Shown: in pieces, positions 28,359-37,873 of the stretch
Numbering within the stretch: the stretch's first letter is position 1
Layout: each line of letters begins with the position of its first letter
Assembly (NCBI GenBank): GCA_049322355.1
Contig: JBMORG010000011.1
Span: 124,001 to 188,000, forward strand
Direction of reading: 5' to 3'
DNA length: 64,000 nt
Source: 0-14-0-80-60-11 sp049322355
GTDB taxonomy: Bacteria > Desulfobacterota > Desulfobaccia > Desulfobaccales > 0-14-0-80-60-11
The notes under the pieces: generated by a model
Told to the model about the DNA's origin: nothing
Databases searched by the model: none
The model's input: the letters and a program-made list of their open reading frames with translations, nothing else
Position numbers and translations under genes: made by a program

Positions 28359-28707
28359 CTTACTGAACGGGCGGCAGGCGCTGGCAGGCCTGCCGTCCCA
28401 TTTCAGAGATAAAGAGTTTGCCTCCAAGAAAGGCACTTGATTTTGGCCTGGAGATTCTTCCCCAAGCCGCAAGATATCTGGTGACTCTCATGAGTGAAGG
28501 GGTTTCTTAACTGCACCACCAGACAATTATGCGTTTACAAGCCAGGGGGTCCCACTTATTCGACATTGCCTTTTAAGAGGAGAGACCTTGTCCCTGCGGC
28601 CCAGACCCCTGCAACTTGAGCCGCGTAGGAGCGATGTTGACAGGTTAGGTACAGAATGGCTATGATCGGATAAACTCAGCAAGCTTGACTCCAGAGAGGC
28701 AGCGGCG
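28359..28707. other. Gap with hairpin upstream of glgP
   Basis: About 350 bp. It opens with the hairpin at 28369-28399 and otherwise should contain the glgP promoter. No gene seen. Confidence 0.4.
28369..28399 (+). terminator. GC-rich hairpin after the exported protein gene
   Basis: GGCGGCAGGC (28370-28379) pairs with GCCTGCCGTCC (28388-28398) with one bulge and an 8-nt loop, 12 nt after the stop codon. There is no strong T-run, so it is a possible rather than certain terminator. Confidence 0.45.
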
Positions 28708-31218
28708 ATGACCCAAACGACCTCCGAGATACCGGGAACCTTAAGGAAATCCGAAGACGACATATCGAAAATCCTCGAGCAATACGGCTGTGGCCCGGTT
28801 CAGTTCACGGGGACGGACGGGCTCTATGAGCGCCACCTCCTCTTCGACAATATCATTAACCTGGCGGCTACCGGGCCCCGGGATAAGTTTGAGGCCGCTG
28901 CCCGTTCCGTCCGGGATGTCCTCTCACAGCGGTGGATACTCACTAAAGATACCTATGAACGGGAAAACCCCAAACGTATTTATTATCTGTCCATGGAGTT
29001 TCTTATCGGCCGTTCTCTGGCTAACAATATCACCAACCTCATGCTCGATCCCCTGGTAAACCAAATTGTCCGGCAGCGGCACCTGGATCTGCTTGCCGTG
29101 CTGGAACAGGAGCCAGACGCCGGTCTGGGTAACGGCGGGCTCGGGCGCTTGGCTGCTTGCTTCCTGGACTCCATGGCCACGATGCACCTCCCGGCCATGG
29201 GCTACGGTCTCCGCTATGAATACGGTATTTTCAAGCAGACCATCCAGGACGGCTGGCAACAGGAAATGCCGGACAACTGGCTCCGCCGGCCAGACCCTTG
29301 GGAAATCGCCCGTCTGCACGAGAAGGTGGAGGTGAAGCTGAATACCTCCTTCAAGGTATGCTCTGGAACTTTGTGCGCCATCCCCGGCCAGCCCTCCACT
29401 CTGATCGGCATTCCCTTCGACCGCCCCGTGGTAGGCTATGGCGGCGAGACCATCAACACCCTGCGGTTGTGGGCTGCCGCGGCGCCGGATTACTTTGACT
29501 TCCAGGCCTTCAGCCACGGCGATTTTGTCAGTGCGGTGGCAGAGACCCTGGAAGCCGAGTCCCTGACGCGGGTTCTTTATCCCGACGATTCCACCAGCCA
29601 GGGGCAAGGACTGCGTTTCGTGCAGGAGTATTTTCTGGTCGCCTGCTCCCTGGCTGATCTCTTGCGGCGTTTCCGGGCTCTCAATACCGATTGGAGCCTG
29701 CTCCCTGAAAAGGTGGCCATCCAGCTCAACGATACCCATCCCTCCCTGGCCGTTCCCGAGCTGATGCGGATTTTGTTGGACGAAGTCCACCTGGGCTGGG
29801 ACCGGGCCTGGGATCTCACCCAACGGACTCTGGCATACACCAACCACACGCTGCTGCCCGAAGCTCTGGAGAAATGGCCCCTTCCTTGGTTTGAAATGTT
29901 GCTGCCCCGGCACCTGGAGATTATCTACGAAATCAATCGGCGCCTCCTGGATGAGGTGCGGGCCCGCTTCCCCGGCGATGAGGGGCGGGTAGAGCGCGTC
30001 AGCCTCGTGGAGGAGGGCGCGCTCCGCAAAATTCGCATGGCCAATCTGGCCATTGTCGGCACCCACAGCACCAACGGCGTGGCCGCCATTCATTCCGAAC
30101 TGCTGCGCACCCGCACGGTCAAAGACTTGGCCGAGATGTTCCCCGAGCGTTTCAACAACAAAACCAACGGGGTTACGCCACGCCGCTGGCTGCTGCTGGC
30201 CAACCCGTCCCTGGCGCGCACCATCACTGAGGCCATTGGTGATGGTTGGATTACCGACCTCGGACAATTGGGCCGGCTTAAGCCTCTTGCCGACGACAAA
30301 GGCTTTCGCGACGCCTTCCATCAATCCAAGCGCGAGGCCAAGTCGCGGTTCGCGGATTGGTTGAAGGCTACCACCGGCCAGACGGTGGATACGGGCACGA
30401 TTTTTGACTGCCAGGTCAAGCGCATCCACGAATACAAGCGGCAATTGCTCAACGCCCTGCATATCATAGTGCTCTACAACCGGTTGCGGGAAAACCCGAA
30501 CCTCGAAATGCCTCCCCGGACGTTTTTTTTCGCCGGAAAGGCAGCCCCGGCCTACCAACTGGCCAAGTTAGTCATCAAGTTCATCAATAACCTGGCGGAT
30601 ACCATCGACAGGGATCCCGCGCTGCACGGGCGCCTCAAGGTCGTTTTCGTGCCTGATTACTGCGTTTCCGTGGCAGAGTGTCTGATCCCCGCCAGCGACG
30701 TTTCTGAGCAGATTTCCACCGCCGGTTACGAAGCCAGCGGCACCAGCAACATGAAGTTCATGATGAACGGGGCCATTACCATCGGCACCCGGGACGGCGC
30801 CACCATCGAGATGGCGGAGGCCGCAGGGGAGGACAACTTTTTCCTGTTCGGCCTCACTGCCGAGCAGGTGGCCAACAGCCGCAGCTGGTACAATCCACAT
30901 TGGCACTATGAGCACGAACCCGAAACCCGGGCGGCCTTGGACCAGATTTTTTACAACCACTTCAACCGCAATGAACCGGGAATCTTTGTGCCGCTGTATG
31001 ATACGCTCATGAAGCACGGAGACTATTACATGCACCTGGCGGACCTGAAGTCTTACGGGGAGGCGCACCAGCGGCTGGGAGAGTTGTATGGTGATCCGGA
31101 CGCCTGGGCTCGCAAGGCCATCCTGAACGTGGCCGCTTCCGGGAAATTCTCCAGCGACCGCACCATCGCGGAGTACGCCGCCGACATCTGGAAGGTGTCG
31201 CCCTGCCCGGTAAAATAG
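28708..31218 (+). CDS. glgP: Glycogen/alpha-glucan phosphorylase
   Basis: 836 aa, normal for GT35 phosphorylases. The pyridoxal-phosphate lysine lies in ASGTSNMKFMMNG; LNDTHPSLAVPELMR, FNNKTNGVTPRRWL and KRIHEYKRQ are further signatures. It releases glucose-1-phosphate from glycogen in the cytoplasm. It is the first of three closely spaced plus-strand genes (glgP, pgm, pgi) that carry glycogen carbon to fructose-6-phosphate. Start ATG 28708 after AGAGAGG. Confidence 0.96.
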   Translation: MTQTTSEIPGTLRKSEDDISKILEQYGCGPVQFTGTDGLYERHLLFDNIINLAATGPRDKFEAAARSVRDVLSQRWILTKDTYERENPKRIYYLSMEFLIGRSLANNITNLMLDPLVNQIVRQRHLDLLAVLEQEPDAGLGNGGLGRLAACFLDSMATMHLPAMGYGLRYEYGIFKQTIQDGWQQEMPDNWLRRPDPWEIARLHEKVEVKLNTSFKVCSGTLCAIPGQPSTLIGIPFDRPVVGYGGETINTLRLWAAAAPDYFDFQAFSHGDFVSAVAETLEAESLTRVLYPDDSTSQGQGLRFVQEYFLVACSLADLLRRFRALNTDWSLLPEKVAIQLNDTHPSLAVPELMRILLDEVHLGWDRAWDLTQRTLAYTNHTLLPEALEKWPLPWFEMLLPRHLEIIYEINRRLLDEVRARFPGDEGRVERVSLVEEGALRKIRMANLAIVGTHSTNGVAAIHSELLRTRTVKDLAEMFPERFNNKTNGVTPRRWLLLANPSLARTITEAIGDGWITDLGQLGRLKPLADDKGFRDAFHQSKREAKSRFADWLKATTGQTVDTGTIFDCQVKRIHEYKRQLLNALHIIVLYNRLRENPNLEMPPRTFFFAGKAAPAYQLAKLVIKFINNLADTIDRDPALHGRLKVVFVPDYCVSVAECLIPASDVSEQISTAGYEASGTSNMKFMMNGAITIGTRDGATIEMAEAAGEDNFFLFGLTAEQVANSRSWYNPHWHYEHEPETRAALDQIFYNHFNRNEPGIFVPLYDTLMKHGDYYMHLADLKSYGEAHQRLGELYGDPDAWARKAILNVAASGKFSSDRTIAEYAADIWKVSPCPVK

Positions 31219-31290
31219 CTTTCAGCTTTCAGTGGTAAGCTTTCAGTAAAAACTAAAGAGTGTTCATTAATGTTGAAGGCTGAAAGCTGA
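31219..31290. repeat. Short (G/C)TTTCAG repeats between glgP and pgm
   Basis: CTTTCAGCTTTCAG, AAGCTTTCAG and, inverted, CTGAAAGCTGAA occur within 70 bp, so the gap can fold. Same repeat family as at 22434-22454. Confidence 0.5.
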
Positions 31291-31317
31291 ACTGGCTTTA
31301 TCTGAGGAGGACCGCAT

Positions 31318-32961
31318 ATGGAAGTCAGCCCGCTCGCCGGCAAGCCCGCCGAACCGGCCATATTGATCAATGTCCCCAAGTTGGTGACGGCCTATTATAC
31401 GGAGCAACCGGACCCTTCCGTACCGGCCCAGCGCGTCGCTTTCGGCACCTCCGGGCACCGCGGCTCCTCCTTGGACATCGCCTTTAACGAGGCGCACATC
31501 CTGGCCATGACTCAAGCCATCTGTCTCTACCGCAAGGAGCAGGGGGTCAACGGCCCACTATATCTCGGTATTGATACTCATGCCCTTTCGGAGCCGGCTT
31601 TTGCCAGTGCCTTGGAAGTCCTGGCGGCCAACGACGTCGAAGTCATGGTGGACGCAGACGGCGGTTACACTCCCACCCCGGTGATCTCCCATGCCATTCT
31701 CACCTACAATCGCGGGCGCAGCCAGGGCCTGTCGGACGGCATCGTCATCACGCCTTCTCACAATCCGCCGCGTTATGGGGGCTTTAAATATAATCCCCCC
31801 CACGGCGGCCCCGCCGACACTGAAGTGACCCAATGGATCGAACAGCGGGCCAATGACTTTCTGGCCGACGGCCTGAAACAGGTTGCCAGAGTTCCTTTTG
31901 ACCGCGCCCGCAAAGCCCACACCACGCACCGCCATCGGTTCCTGGATGCTTATGTGAACGATCTCAACGCGGTGGTGGACATGCAGGCCATTCAGGAGAG
32001 CCGGGTTCATCTGGGGGTGGATCCCTTGGGGGGCGCCAGCGTGGCCTATTGGGACGCCATCGCCGAGCGCTATCGCCTTAACCTGGAGGTCGTGAATCAC
32101 ACCGTGGACCCCACCTTCCGGTTCATGACCGTTGATTGGGACGGTCAGATCCGCATGGACCCGTCTTCGGTTTACGCCATGGTGCGCATGATCGGCCTCA
32201 AGGAGCGCTTCGCGGTGGCCTTTGCCTGCGACACCGACGCCGACCGCCATGGCATCGTGAGCCACAGCCAGGGTTTGCTGCCTCCGAATCACTTCCTCTC
32301 GGTGGCCATTGCCTACCTGTTCGCCAACCGTCCGGAGTGGCCCCAGGCTACCGCGGTGGGGAAAACTTTGGTCAGCAGCAGCATGATCGACCGGGTGGCA
32401 GCCCGCCTGAACCGGAAGCTGGTGGAAGTTCCTGTAGGATTCAAGTGGTTTGTAGAAGGACTTATCGACGGCTCCCTGGGTTTCGGCGGCGAGGAGAGCG
32501 CCGGAGCCGCCTTTTTGCGGCGGGATGGCACCGTCTGGACCACGGACAAGGACGGGCTGATCCCGAATCTACTGGCCGCAGAGATCACCGCCCGCACCGG
32601 CAAGGATCCGGGCGAACACTTTTTGGAACTGGCGGCGGAGTTCGGCACGCCATACTACACTCGCATCGATGCACCGGCAACTCCGGAGCAGAAGGCGAAG
32701 CTGAAGAAATTATCCCCGGAGGCCGTCAAGGAATCGGATTTGGCCGGCGAGGCCATCACGGCCAAACTGACCAACGCCCCAGGCAACAACGCCCCCATCG
32801 GCGGGCTTAAGGTGGTGGCCGCCAACGGCTGGTTCGCGGCCCGGCCGTCCGGCACGGAAAACATTTATAAGATCTACGCAGAAAGTTTTAAAGACCAGGC
32901 CCATCTGGAGGCCATTGTGAATGAGGCCCAGCGAATAGTTACGAACGCCCTGGGCGGCTAA
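31318..32961 (+). CDS. pgm: Phosphoglucomutase (alpha-D-glucose type)
   Basis: 547 aa. The active serine loop TPSHNPP, the metal site CDTDADRHGI and the sugar-binding GGEESAGAAF are all intact. It converts glucose-1-phosphate to glucose-6-phosphate and links glgP to pgi. ATG 31318 is 7 nt after GAGGAGG. The C-terminal phosphate-binding ARPSGTENIYKIY is complete. Confidence 0.95.
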   Translation: MEVSPLAGKPAEPAILINVPKLVTAYYTEQPDPSVPAQRVAFGTSGHRGSSLDIAFNEAHILAMTQAICLYRKEQGVNGPLYLGIDTHALSEPAFASALEVLAANDVEVMVDADGGYTPTPVISHAILTYNRGRSQGLSDGIVITPSHNPPRYGGFKYNPPHGGPADTEVTQWIEQRANDFLADGLKQVARVPFDRARKAHTTHRHRFLDAYVNDLNAVVDMQAIQESRVHLGVDPLGGASVAYWDAIAERYRLNLEVVNHTVDPTFRFMTVDWDGQIRMDPSSVYAMVRMIGLKERFAVAFACDTDADRHGIVSHSQGLLPPNHFLSVAIAYLFANRPEWPQATAVGKTLVSSSMIDRVAARLNRKLVEVPVGFKWFVEGLIDGSLGFGGEESAGAAFLRRDGTVWTTDKDGLIPNLLAAEITARTGKDPGEHFLELAAEFGTPYYTRIDAPATPEQKAKLKKLSPEAVKESDLAGEAITAKLTNAPGNNAPIGGLKVVAANGWFAARPSGTENIYKIYAESFKDQAHLEAIVNEAQRIVTNALGG

Positions 32962-33092
32962 ATATAGGTTTTCGGTTTTCGGTAAGAAATAAGATGTTTA
33001 GGGCGGGTGATGCCCGCCGATTCCTTAGAATAATTGGTGCGTGCACCCTACCCAAAACTTGATGACTACGAGGCGACCATAGGAGCAGGAAC

Positions 33093-34736
33093 ATGACCGC
33101 AGGCATCGCACCGCTCACCGAACGTCCGGCCTGGAAGGCCCTGGAGGCCCACTACCAGCAGGTCCGGGGGCTGCATTTAAGGAAGCTTTTTGCTGAGGAC
33201 CCCCAGAGGGGGGAGCGCCTGACTGCCGAGGCCGTAGGTCTCTACCTGGATTATTCCAAAAATCGCCTCACTGACGAAACTCTGAAGCTCCTCCTCCAAC
33301 TGGCCGAGGAATCAGGCCTGCAAGCTCGGATCGAGGCCATGTTCCGAGGCGAGAAGATCAACCTTACGGAAAAACGAGCCGTCCTGCACGTGGCTCTGCG
33401 GGCCCCGAAAGGTGCATCCATCCTGGTGGACGGCGAAAACGTGGTGCCCCAGGTCCACACGGTGCTGGACAAGATGGCGGACTTCACCCAACGCGTCCGC
33501 AGCGGCGCCTGGACCGGCCACACCGGCAAGCGCATCAAGAACGTTGTCAACATCGGCATCGGCGGCTCCGACCTGGGGCCGGTTATGGCCTACGAGGCTC
33601 TCAAATACTACAGCGAACGCGCCATGACGTTTCGGTTCGTGTCCAATGTCGATGGCACCGACTTCGCTGAGGCCGTCCATGATCTCGACCCGGCGGAAAC
33701 TCTCTTCATAATCTCTTCCAAGACCTTCACCACCTTGGAGACCATGACCAACGCGCACACGGCCCGGGCCTGGGCCCTGGCGGGTCTGGGGAGCGACGAA
33801 AAATCCGTGGCCAGGCACTTCGTCGCGGTCTCCACCAATGCCGGGGAAGTGGCGAAGTTCGGCATTGACACCGCCAACATGTTTGAGTTCTGGGACTGGG
33901 TGGGCGGGCGCTACTCCATGGACTCGGCCATTGGCCTATCCACCATGCTGGCCATCGGTCCGGACCACTTCCGGGATATGCTGGACGGCTTCCACCAGAT
34001 GGACGAGCACTTCCGCACTGCCCCGTTTAAGGCCAATCTGCCGGTGATCCTGGGTTTAATTGCTATCTGGTATAACAACTTCTTCGGGACCCAGACTGTG
34101 GCGGTCCTGCCGTACGAGCAGTATCTGAAGCGATTCCCTGCCTATCTGCAGCAATTGACCATGGAGAGCAACGGCAAACACGTCACCCTGGACGGGACCG
34201 AGGTTGCCTGCCAAACCGGCCCCATTTATTGGGGCGAGCCGGGAACCAACGGCCAGCACTCCTTTTACCAGTTGATCCATCAAGGAACCAGGCTCATACC
34301 TTGTGACTTCATCGCCTTCGGCCAAACCCTCAACCCGTTGGGCCGGCACCACGACATGCTCCTGGCCAACGTCTTTGCCCAGACCGAGGCCCTGGCCTTC
34401 GGGAAGACCATTGAAGAAGTCCGGGCCGAAGGCATCCCGGATTGGCTCGCGCCCCACCGGGTCTTTGAGGGCAACCGCCCGTCCAACACCATCCTGGCGG
34501 ACCGGCTCACGCCGGCTAATCTGGGCAAACTCGTGGCTCTCTATGAGCACTGCGTCTTCACCCAGGGCGCCATTTGGAACATCAACTCCTTTGACCAGTG
34601 GGGCGTCGAGCTGGGCAAGGCTCTGGCCCAACGTATCATCCCGGAGTTGGAGAGCCGGGAAGAGCCCCGCCTGGGCCATGACAGTTCAACGAACCGCCTG
34701 ATTCGCCGCTACCGGGCAATTAAGGCAGGTTCCTGA
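33093..34736 (+). CDS. pgi: Glucose-6-phosphate isomerase
   Basis: 547 aa, long bacterial/eukaryotic-type PGI. Signatures VNIGIGGSDLGPVMAYEAL, SKTFTTLETMTNA, GGRYSMDSAIGLS and the C-terminal SFDQWGVELGKALA are present. It completes the glgP-pgm-pgi route to fructose-6-phosphate. ATG after AGGAGCAGG. Confidence 0.96.
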   Translation: MTAGIAPLTERPAWKALEAHYQQVRGLHLRKLFAEDPQRGERLTAEAVGLYLDYSKNRLTDETLKLLLQLAEESGLQARIEAMFRGEKINLTEKRAVLHVALRAPKGASILVDGENVVPQVHTVLDKMADFTQRVRSGAWTGHTGKRIKNVVNIGIGGSDLGPVMAYEALKYYSERAMTFRFVSNVDGTDFAEAVHDLDPAETLFIISSKTFTTLETMTNAHTARAWALAGLGSDEKSVARHFVAVSTNAGEVAKFGIDTANMFEFWDWVGGRYSMDSAIGLSTMLAIGPDHFRDMLDGFHQMDEHFRTAPFKANLPVILGLIAIWYNNFFGTQTVAVLPYEQYLKRFPAYLQQLTMESNGKHVTLDGTEVACQTGPIYWGEPGTNGQHSFYQLIHQGTRLIPCDFIAFGQTLNPLGRHHDMLLANVFAQTEALAFGKTIEEVRAEGIPDWLAPHRVFEGNRPSNTILADRLTPANLGKLVALYEHCVFTQGAIWNINSFDQWGVELGKALAQRIIPELESREEPRLGHDSSTNRLIRRYRAIKAGS

Positions 34737-34760
34737 TGAATCTCGCTGCCACTCGGTTCA

Positions 34761-35570
34761 TCATTCACCGGTAAACGTGGGCGGACGCTTCTCGAAAAAG
34801 GCCTTCACTCCCTCTTTAAAATCATTGCTGCGATAAGTTTGACGGCGCAGACTCTGCAACTCTTCGAATTCGTCCGGTGTCAGCCCCTTGCCCCCAGTCA
34901 GTTTCCGGATTTCCTTCTTCATCAGACTTACTACCAGTGGGGCCCGGGCGGCGATGGTCCGGGCGATGTCCATGGTGGTCTCTTCCAGTTTTTCCGCCTC
35001 CACCAGTCGATTGAGCAACCCCAGCCGATAGGCGTCCTGCGCGGAAATCGGGTTGGCCGTAAACAGCATTTCTTTGATGACATGAATGGGCACTGCCCCG
35101 ATAAAATGGTTTAATCCCGCAGTATTATAGGCTATGCCTATCTTGGCCGGGGTGATGGCAAAAGTGGCGGCTGGGGTGCCCACCAGGATGTCACAAGTCA
35201 TGGCCAGATCGCAGGCTCCGCCCCAGACGCTGCCCTCGATCATGCCGATCACCGGCGCCGGGCAGTTTACCACCCGGTGCAGCACCTGCTCAAAAGGTTC
35301 ATCATAGGGGAGAGGATCTGAGCCGTCCGTTTGGATCTCCCGGAGATCATGTCCTGCGGACCAAATTTTCGCACCGGGATAGGCCCGGATAATCACCACC
35401 CGTACCTTCTGTTGTTCGAATCGGTCGAAGGCCTGCAATAGCCCCCGCAACACAGGGGAACTCAGACAGTTGGCCTTATCGCGATCGTTAATTATTACTG
35501 TTCCGATATTTTCCTGGATTCTGCAATTAATCAGATCCTTAGCGGTACCCAGTTCATTAACCGGAGGCAT
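34761..35570 (-). CDS. Crotonase-family protein, methylmalonyl-CoA decarboxylase (ScpB)-like
   Basis: 269 aa. Residue pattern closely follows E. coli ScpB (YgfG): SAGHDLREIQTDGSDPL, then IEGSVWGGACDLAMTCD (oxyanion hole), FAITPAKIGIAYNTAG and EFEELQSLRRQTYRS. ScpB converts methylmalonyl-CoA to propionyl-CoA. Catalytic residues of crotonases vary, so an enoyl-CoA hydratase activity cannot be excluded. It is convergent with pgi and stands alone. Confidence 0.8.
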   Translation of the reverse strand: MPPVNELGTAKDLINCRIQENIGTVIINDRDKANCLSSPVLRGLLQAFDRFEQQKVRVVIIRAYPGAKIWSAGHDLREIQTDGSDPLPYDEPFEQVLHRVVNCPAPVIGMIEGSVWGGACDLAMTCDILVGTPAATFAITPAKIGIAYNTAGLNHFIGAVPIHVIKEMLFTANPISAQDAYRLGLLNRLVEAEKLEETTMDIARTIAARAPLVVSLMKKEIRKLTGGKGLTPDEFEELQSLRRQTYRSNDFKEGVKAFFEKRPPTFTGE

Positions 35571-35686
35571 TTCTTTATCTCCTTAGGGACCTGTAAAAAT
35601 GCTCTTCGGGGGCGAAGCCAACCCCAGGCGGCCGATAAATTCGGGTTTTATTGTTTTTCGACATAGAAGTCAAATATCATTCACTG

Positions 35687-36583
35687 CTATTCTACCATGA
35701 TCCCCGGCTGTCCGCTGGTGACGGAGCTGTGCCCCTTAGGTTCGCTGCCATCCGGCCAGAGCCAGTAGGTTTTCGAGAACCTGAGGGGCAAGACCACCAA
35801 AGGCCAGAGGCGGTTATGCTTCGGGGCCAGATATCCCGCCACGCCGATGACGATGTCCTGCTGAGGAACATTGAGTCTCAGGGTGCGGTGGAGGGCGTCC
35901 CACCAGCGGAAAACCACGGAAAAGTTAGAGCCCACCTCCTCGCTGGCCACAGAGTGATGAATGCCATGCATGCGGGGAGTCACCAGGATTTTGTTCAGGG
36001 CTCGCTCCAGAAGCAGGGGCAGGCGCAGGTTGGCGTGTTGAAACATATTGGACCCCTGGTAGGCCACTTCATACAGGAGAAAGGTGAAGACGTCTATTCC
36101 TAAGAGGCCCACCTGGAGAACCCGGAAGACCGTGGAATAGAGGACCTCCCCAAAATGGAAGCGGGCCGCAGTGGTGACGTCCAGGTCAGGGTCCAGGTGA
36201 TGGACGCCGTGGAAGCGCCATAAGGGGAAAAATCTGTGGTTGGCCCGGTGCCACCAGTAGAAGGTGAGGTCCACCAGGATGATCCCCAGCAGGATTTCGA
36301 CCGGACCCGGCAGTCCCACTAAGCGCAGGAGGCCGATGTTCTGGTTCCCGGTCCAAAATATTACGGCCAGGGCTGCAGGGCGCACTACCAGAAGGCCCAT
36401 GACCATAACTCCCGCGGTCAGGGCGAAATTCACCGGCAAGCGTTGGCTGCGAGGGCGGGTGCGCTGCCTGAGCGGGAAAGCCGCCTCTAGAGCCAGGAGC
36501 ACCAGAAAGACCGCTATCAGGATTAGGGAAGCAAAGAAGAGCGGGGACGAAGGGCTAGGCCAGCTTCCAAGCGGGGCGATCAT
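35687..36583 (-). CDS. Sterol desaturase / fatty acid hydroxylase family membrane protein
   Basis: 298 aa with four or five hydrophobic segments. Histidine clusters HRANH, HGVHH and MHGIHHS form the di-iron ligand set of the fatty-acid hydroxylase superfamily. Such enzymes normally need oxygen, which is notable in a presumed anaerobe. Substrate may be a fatty acid, hopanoid or other lipid; not determinable here. Confidence 0.85.
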   Translation of the reverse strand: MIAPLGSWPSPSSPLFFASLILIAVFLVLLALEAAFPLRQRTRPRSQRLPVNFALTAGVMVMGLLVVRPAALAVIFWTGNQNIGLLRLVGLPGPVEILLGIILVDLTFYWWHRANHRFFPLWRFHGVHHLDPDLDVTTAARFHFGEVLYSTVFRVLQVGLLGIDVFTFLLYEVAYQGSNMFQHANLRLPLLLERALNKILVTPRMHGIHHSVASEEVGSNFSVVFRWWDALHRTLRLNVPQQDIVIGVAGYLAPKHNRLWPLVVLPLRFSKTYWLWPDGSEPKGHSSVTSGQPGIMVE

Positions 36584-36705
36584 GGGATTATGGCTCCCGC
36601 CTTCGCTTCACCCGGTAAGCACATTTTTCCTCCATGCCGAAGGAGCGATCATGGCGAAGGGGTTTTGCGGCGGAGAAAAACCCTTCGGACTCGACTTTGG
36701 CCCCG

Positions 36706-37404
36706 CTAATTAGCCTTGATGTCTTGCCAGACCTTCAGTTTATTGATGATTCTAGGGATAAAGAGAGAAAAAGCAAAGAGGCCCAGAGAGAAAAAAACCT
36801 TCCAGGTGAGGAGGTTGGCCCACTGGCCGGTGGCCCAGACCTCTTTAACGGTACCCACGAAGAAGGTAAAGATAAAGGTGCCAACCAGTATACCCAGCGC
36901 CGTCCCCCAAAGATAATCTTTAAAGTGGACCTTGGTCAGCCCCATGCCGAAGTTCATGGGAGTAAAAGGGAAATAGACCAAGCGCAGGTAGAGCACGGTA
37001 GCAAAGCCGTTGCGCTCGATGGCCTCATCGTACTTCTTAAGCCGATCGCCGATGAGGGAAGCCGCAAACTCCCTCCCCAAATACCTCCCGATGAGAAAGG
37101 CCCCCGCGGCCCCCAGCATGGCGGCGATCCAGACATACAGAAATCCCCAATAGGGGCCGAAGATGGCTGCCCCTAGAGCGGTGAGCAAGGTCCCGGGGAT
37201 GAATAGACATACCCCCGCGCTATATACCAGGATAAAGGCCAGGGGCGCCCAAACGCCCGCGGCCGCCAGCATTGCACTCAGCTTCTCCGCCGTCAGCACC
37301 TCCTTGACGGCAGGAGAGCGCACCGTCATCACCGCTGCGGCCACAAATACTATCAGGACCAAGGCCTTGAGCAGGGCCCCTCGCCGGAATCTTCCTGGCT
37401 GCAT
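36706..37404 (-). CDS. TVP38/TMEM64 (DedA-like) membrane protein
   Basis: 232 aa with about six membrane segments. The SNARE-associated/VTT domain pattern is clear: PGTLLTALGAAIFGPYWGF, GRYLGREFA and RLVYFPFTPMNFGMGL. Family members are lipid scramblase- or transport-like; some have been linked to selenite uptake, which is worth noting beside the selenoprotein genes. It lies 117 nt downstream of the thioredoxin-like Sec gene on the same strand, with a hairpin between. Confidence 0.88.
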   Translation of the reverse strand: MQPGRFRRGALLKALVLIVFVAAAVMTVRSPAVKEVLTAEKLSAMLAAAGVWAPLAFILVYSAGVCLFIPGTLLTALGAAIFGPYWGFLYVWIAAMLGAAGAFLIGRYLGREFAASLIGDRLKKYDEAIERNGFATVLYLRLVYFPFTPMNFGMGLTKVHFKDYLWGTALGILVGTFIFTFFVGTVKEVWATGQWANLLTWKVFFSLGLFAFSLFIPRIINKLKVWQDIKAN

Positions 37405-37450
37405 AATTACCTCTAAAATATCTCATAGAGCGCTGAAGTGCGCCTTATCT

Positions 37451-37482
37451 CCCCAAGGGCGAATCCGTCTTCACCCTTGGGG
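37451..37482 (-). terminator. 9-bp hairpin between the Sec gene and the TVP38 gene
   Basis: CCCCAAGGG (37451-37459) pairs with CCCTTGGGG (37474-37482). It sits about 40 nt after the stop of the thioredoxin-like Sec gene and may end or attenuate its transcript before the TVP38 gene. No T-run follows. Confidence 0.4.
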
Positions 37483-37521
37483 CTGCGCCATCTTTTTATT
37501 TAGGGAACTTTGTTAAGCTTT

Positions 37522-37839
37522 TTATTTACCGAAGATCCGTCCCAAGAGGCCTTTCTTGGGCGGCTCCGGTTCGGCCAGCCCCAGGTGCCGGCAGATGACG
37601 GTTTCCAGCTGATATTCCTCCACATCCTTGCCTTCTACCACGATCTCGTCGCCCACCATCACCGCCGGAGCCGTAGGCAGGTCCAGTTCGAAGTACTCGT
37701 CCGTCTGGTATTCGGCGATGGGTTTGGAGATGACTTCGCACTCGAAGCGGTATTTTTCGCCCAACCTGGGCATCATTTCCTTGAAGTGCTTTCAGGGCTT
37801 GCCGTTGGGTTCGTTGAGAAAGAATCTGACCTTGAGCAT
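37522..37839 (-). CDS. Thioredoxin-like small selenoprotein (Sec16)
   Basis: 105 aa read through an in-frame TGA at 37792-37794. ATG 37839 is preceded by AAAGGAGGAG at ideal spacing, whereas the downstream ATG at 37776 has no such site. The N-terminus is MLKVRFFLNEPNGKPUKHFK, so Sec16 ends the first strand of a thioredoxin-like fold; LPTAPAVMVGDEIVVEG supplies the cis-Pro strand and the closing hairpin. There is no CxxC. Downstream of the TGA, GCCCA-GGT-TGGGC can form a SECIS-like hairpin with its loop 25 nt after the codon. The gene lies 34 nt after the rhodanese-DsbD gene, so both probably form an operon. I infer a redox role. Confidence 0.8.
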
Positions 37840-37873
37840 TTTTTTCTCCTCCTTTGCGATTCCCCTTGCCAAA

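Noticed and set aside
28924..30558. 544-codon open frame antisense to glgP
   Set aside because: It lies wholly opposite a well-supported phosphorylase and has no family motifs; long antisense frames are usual in GC-rich genes.
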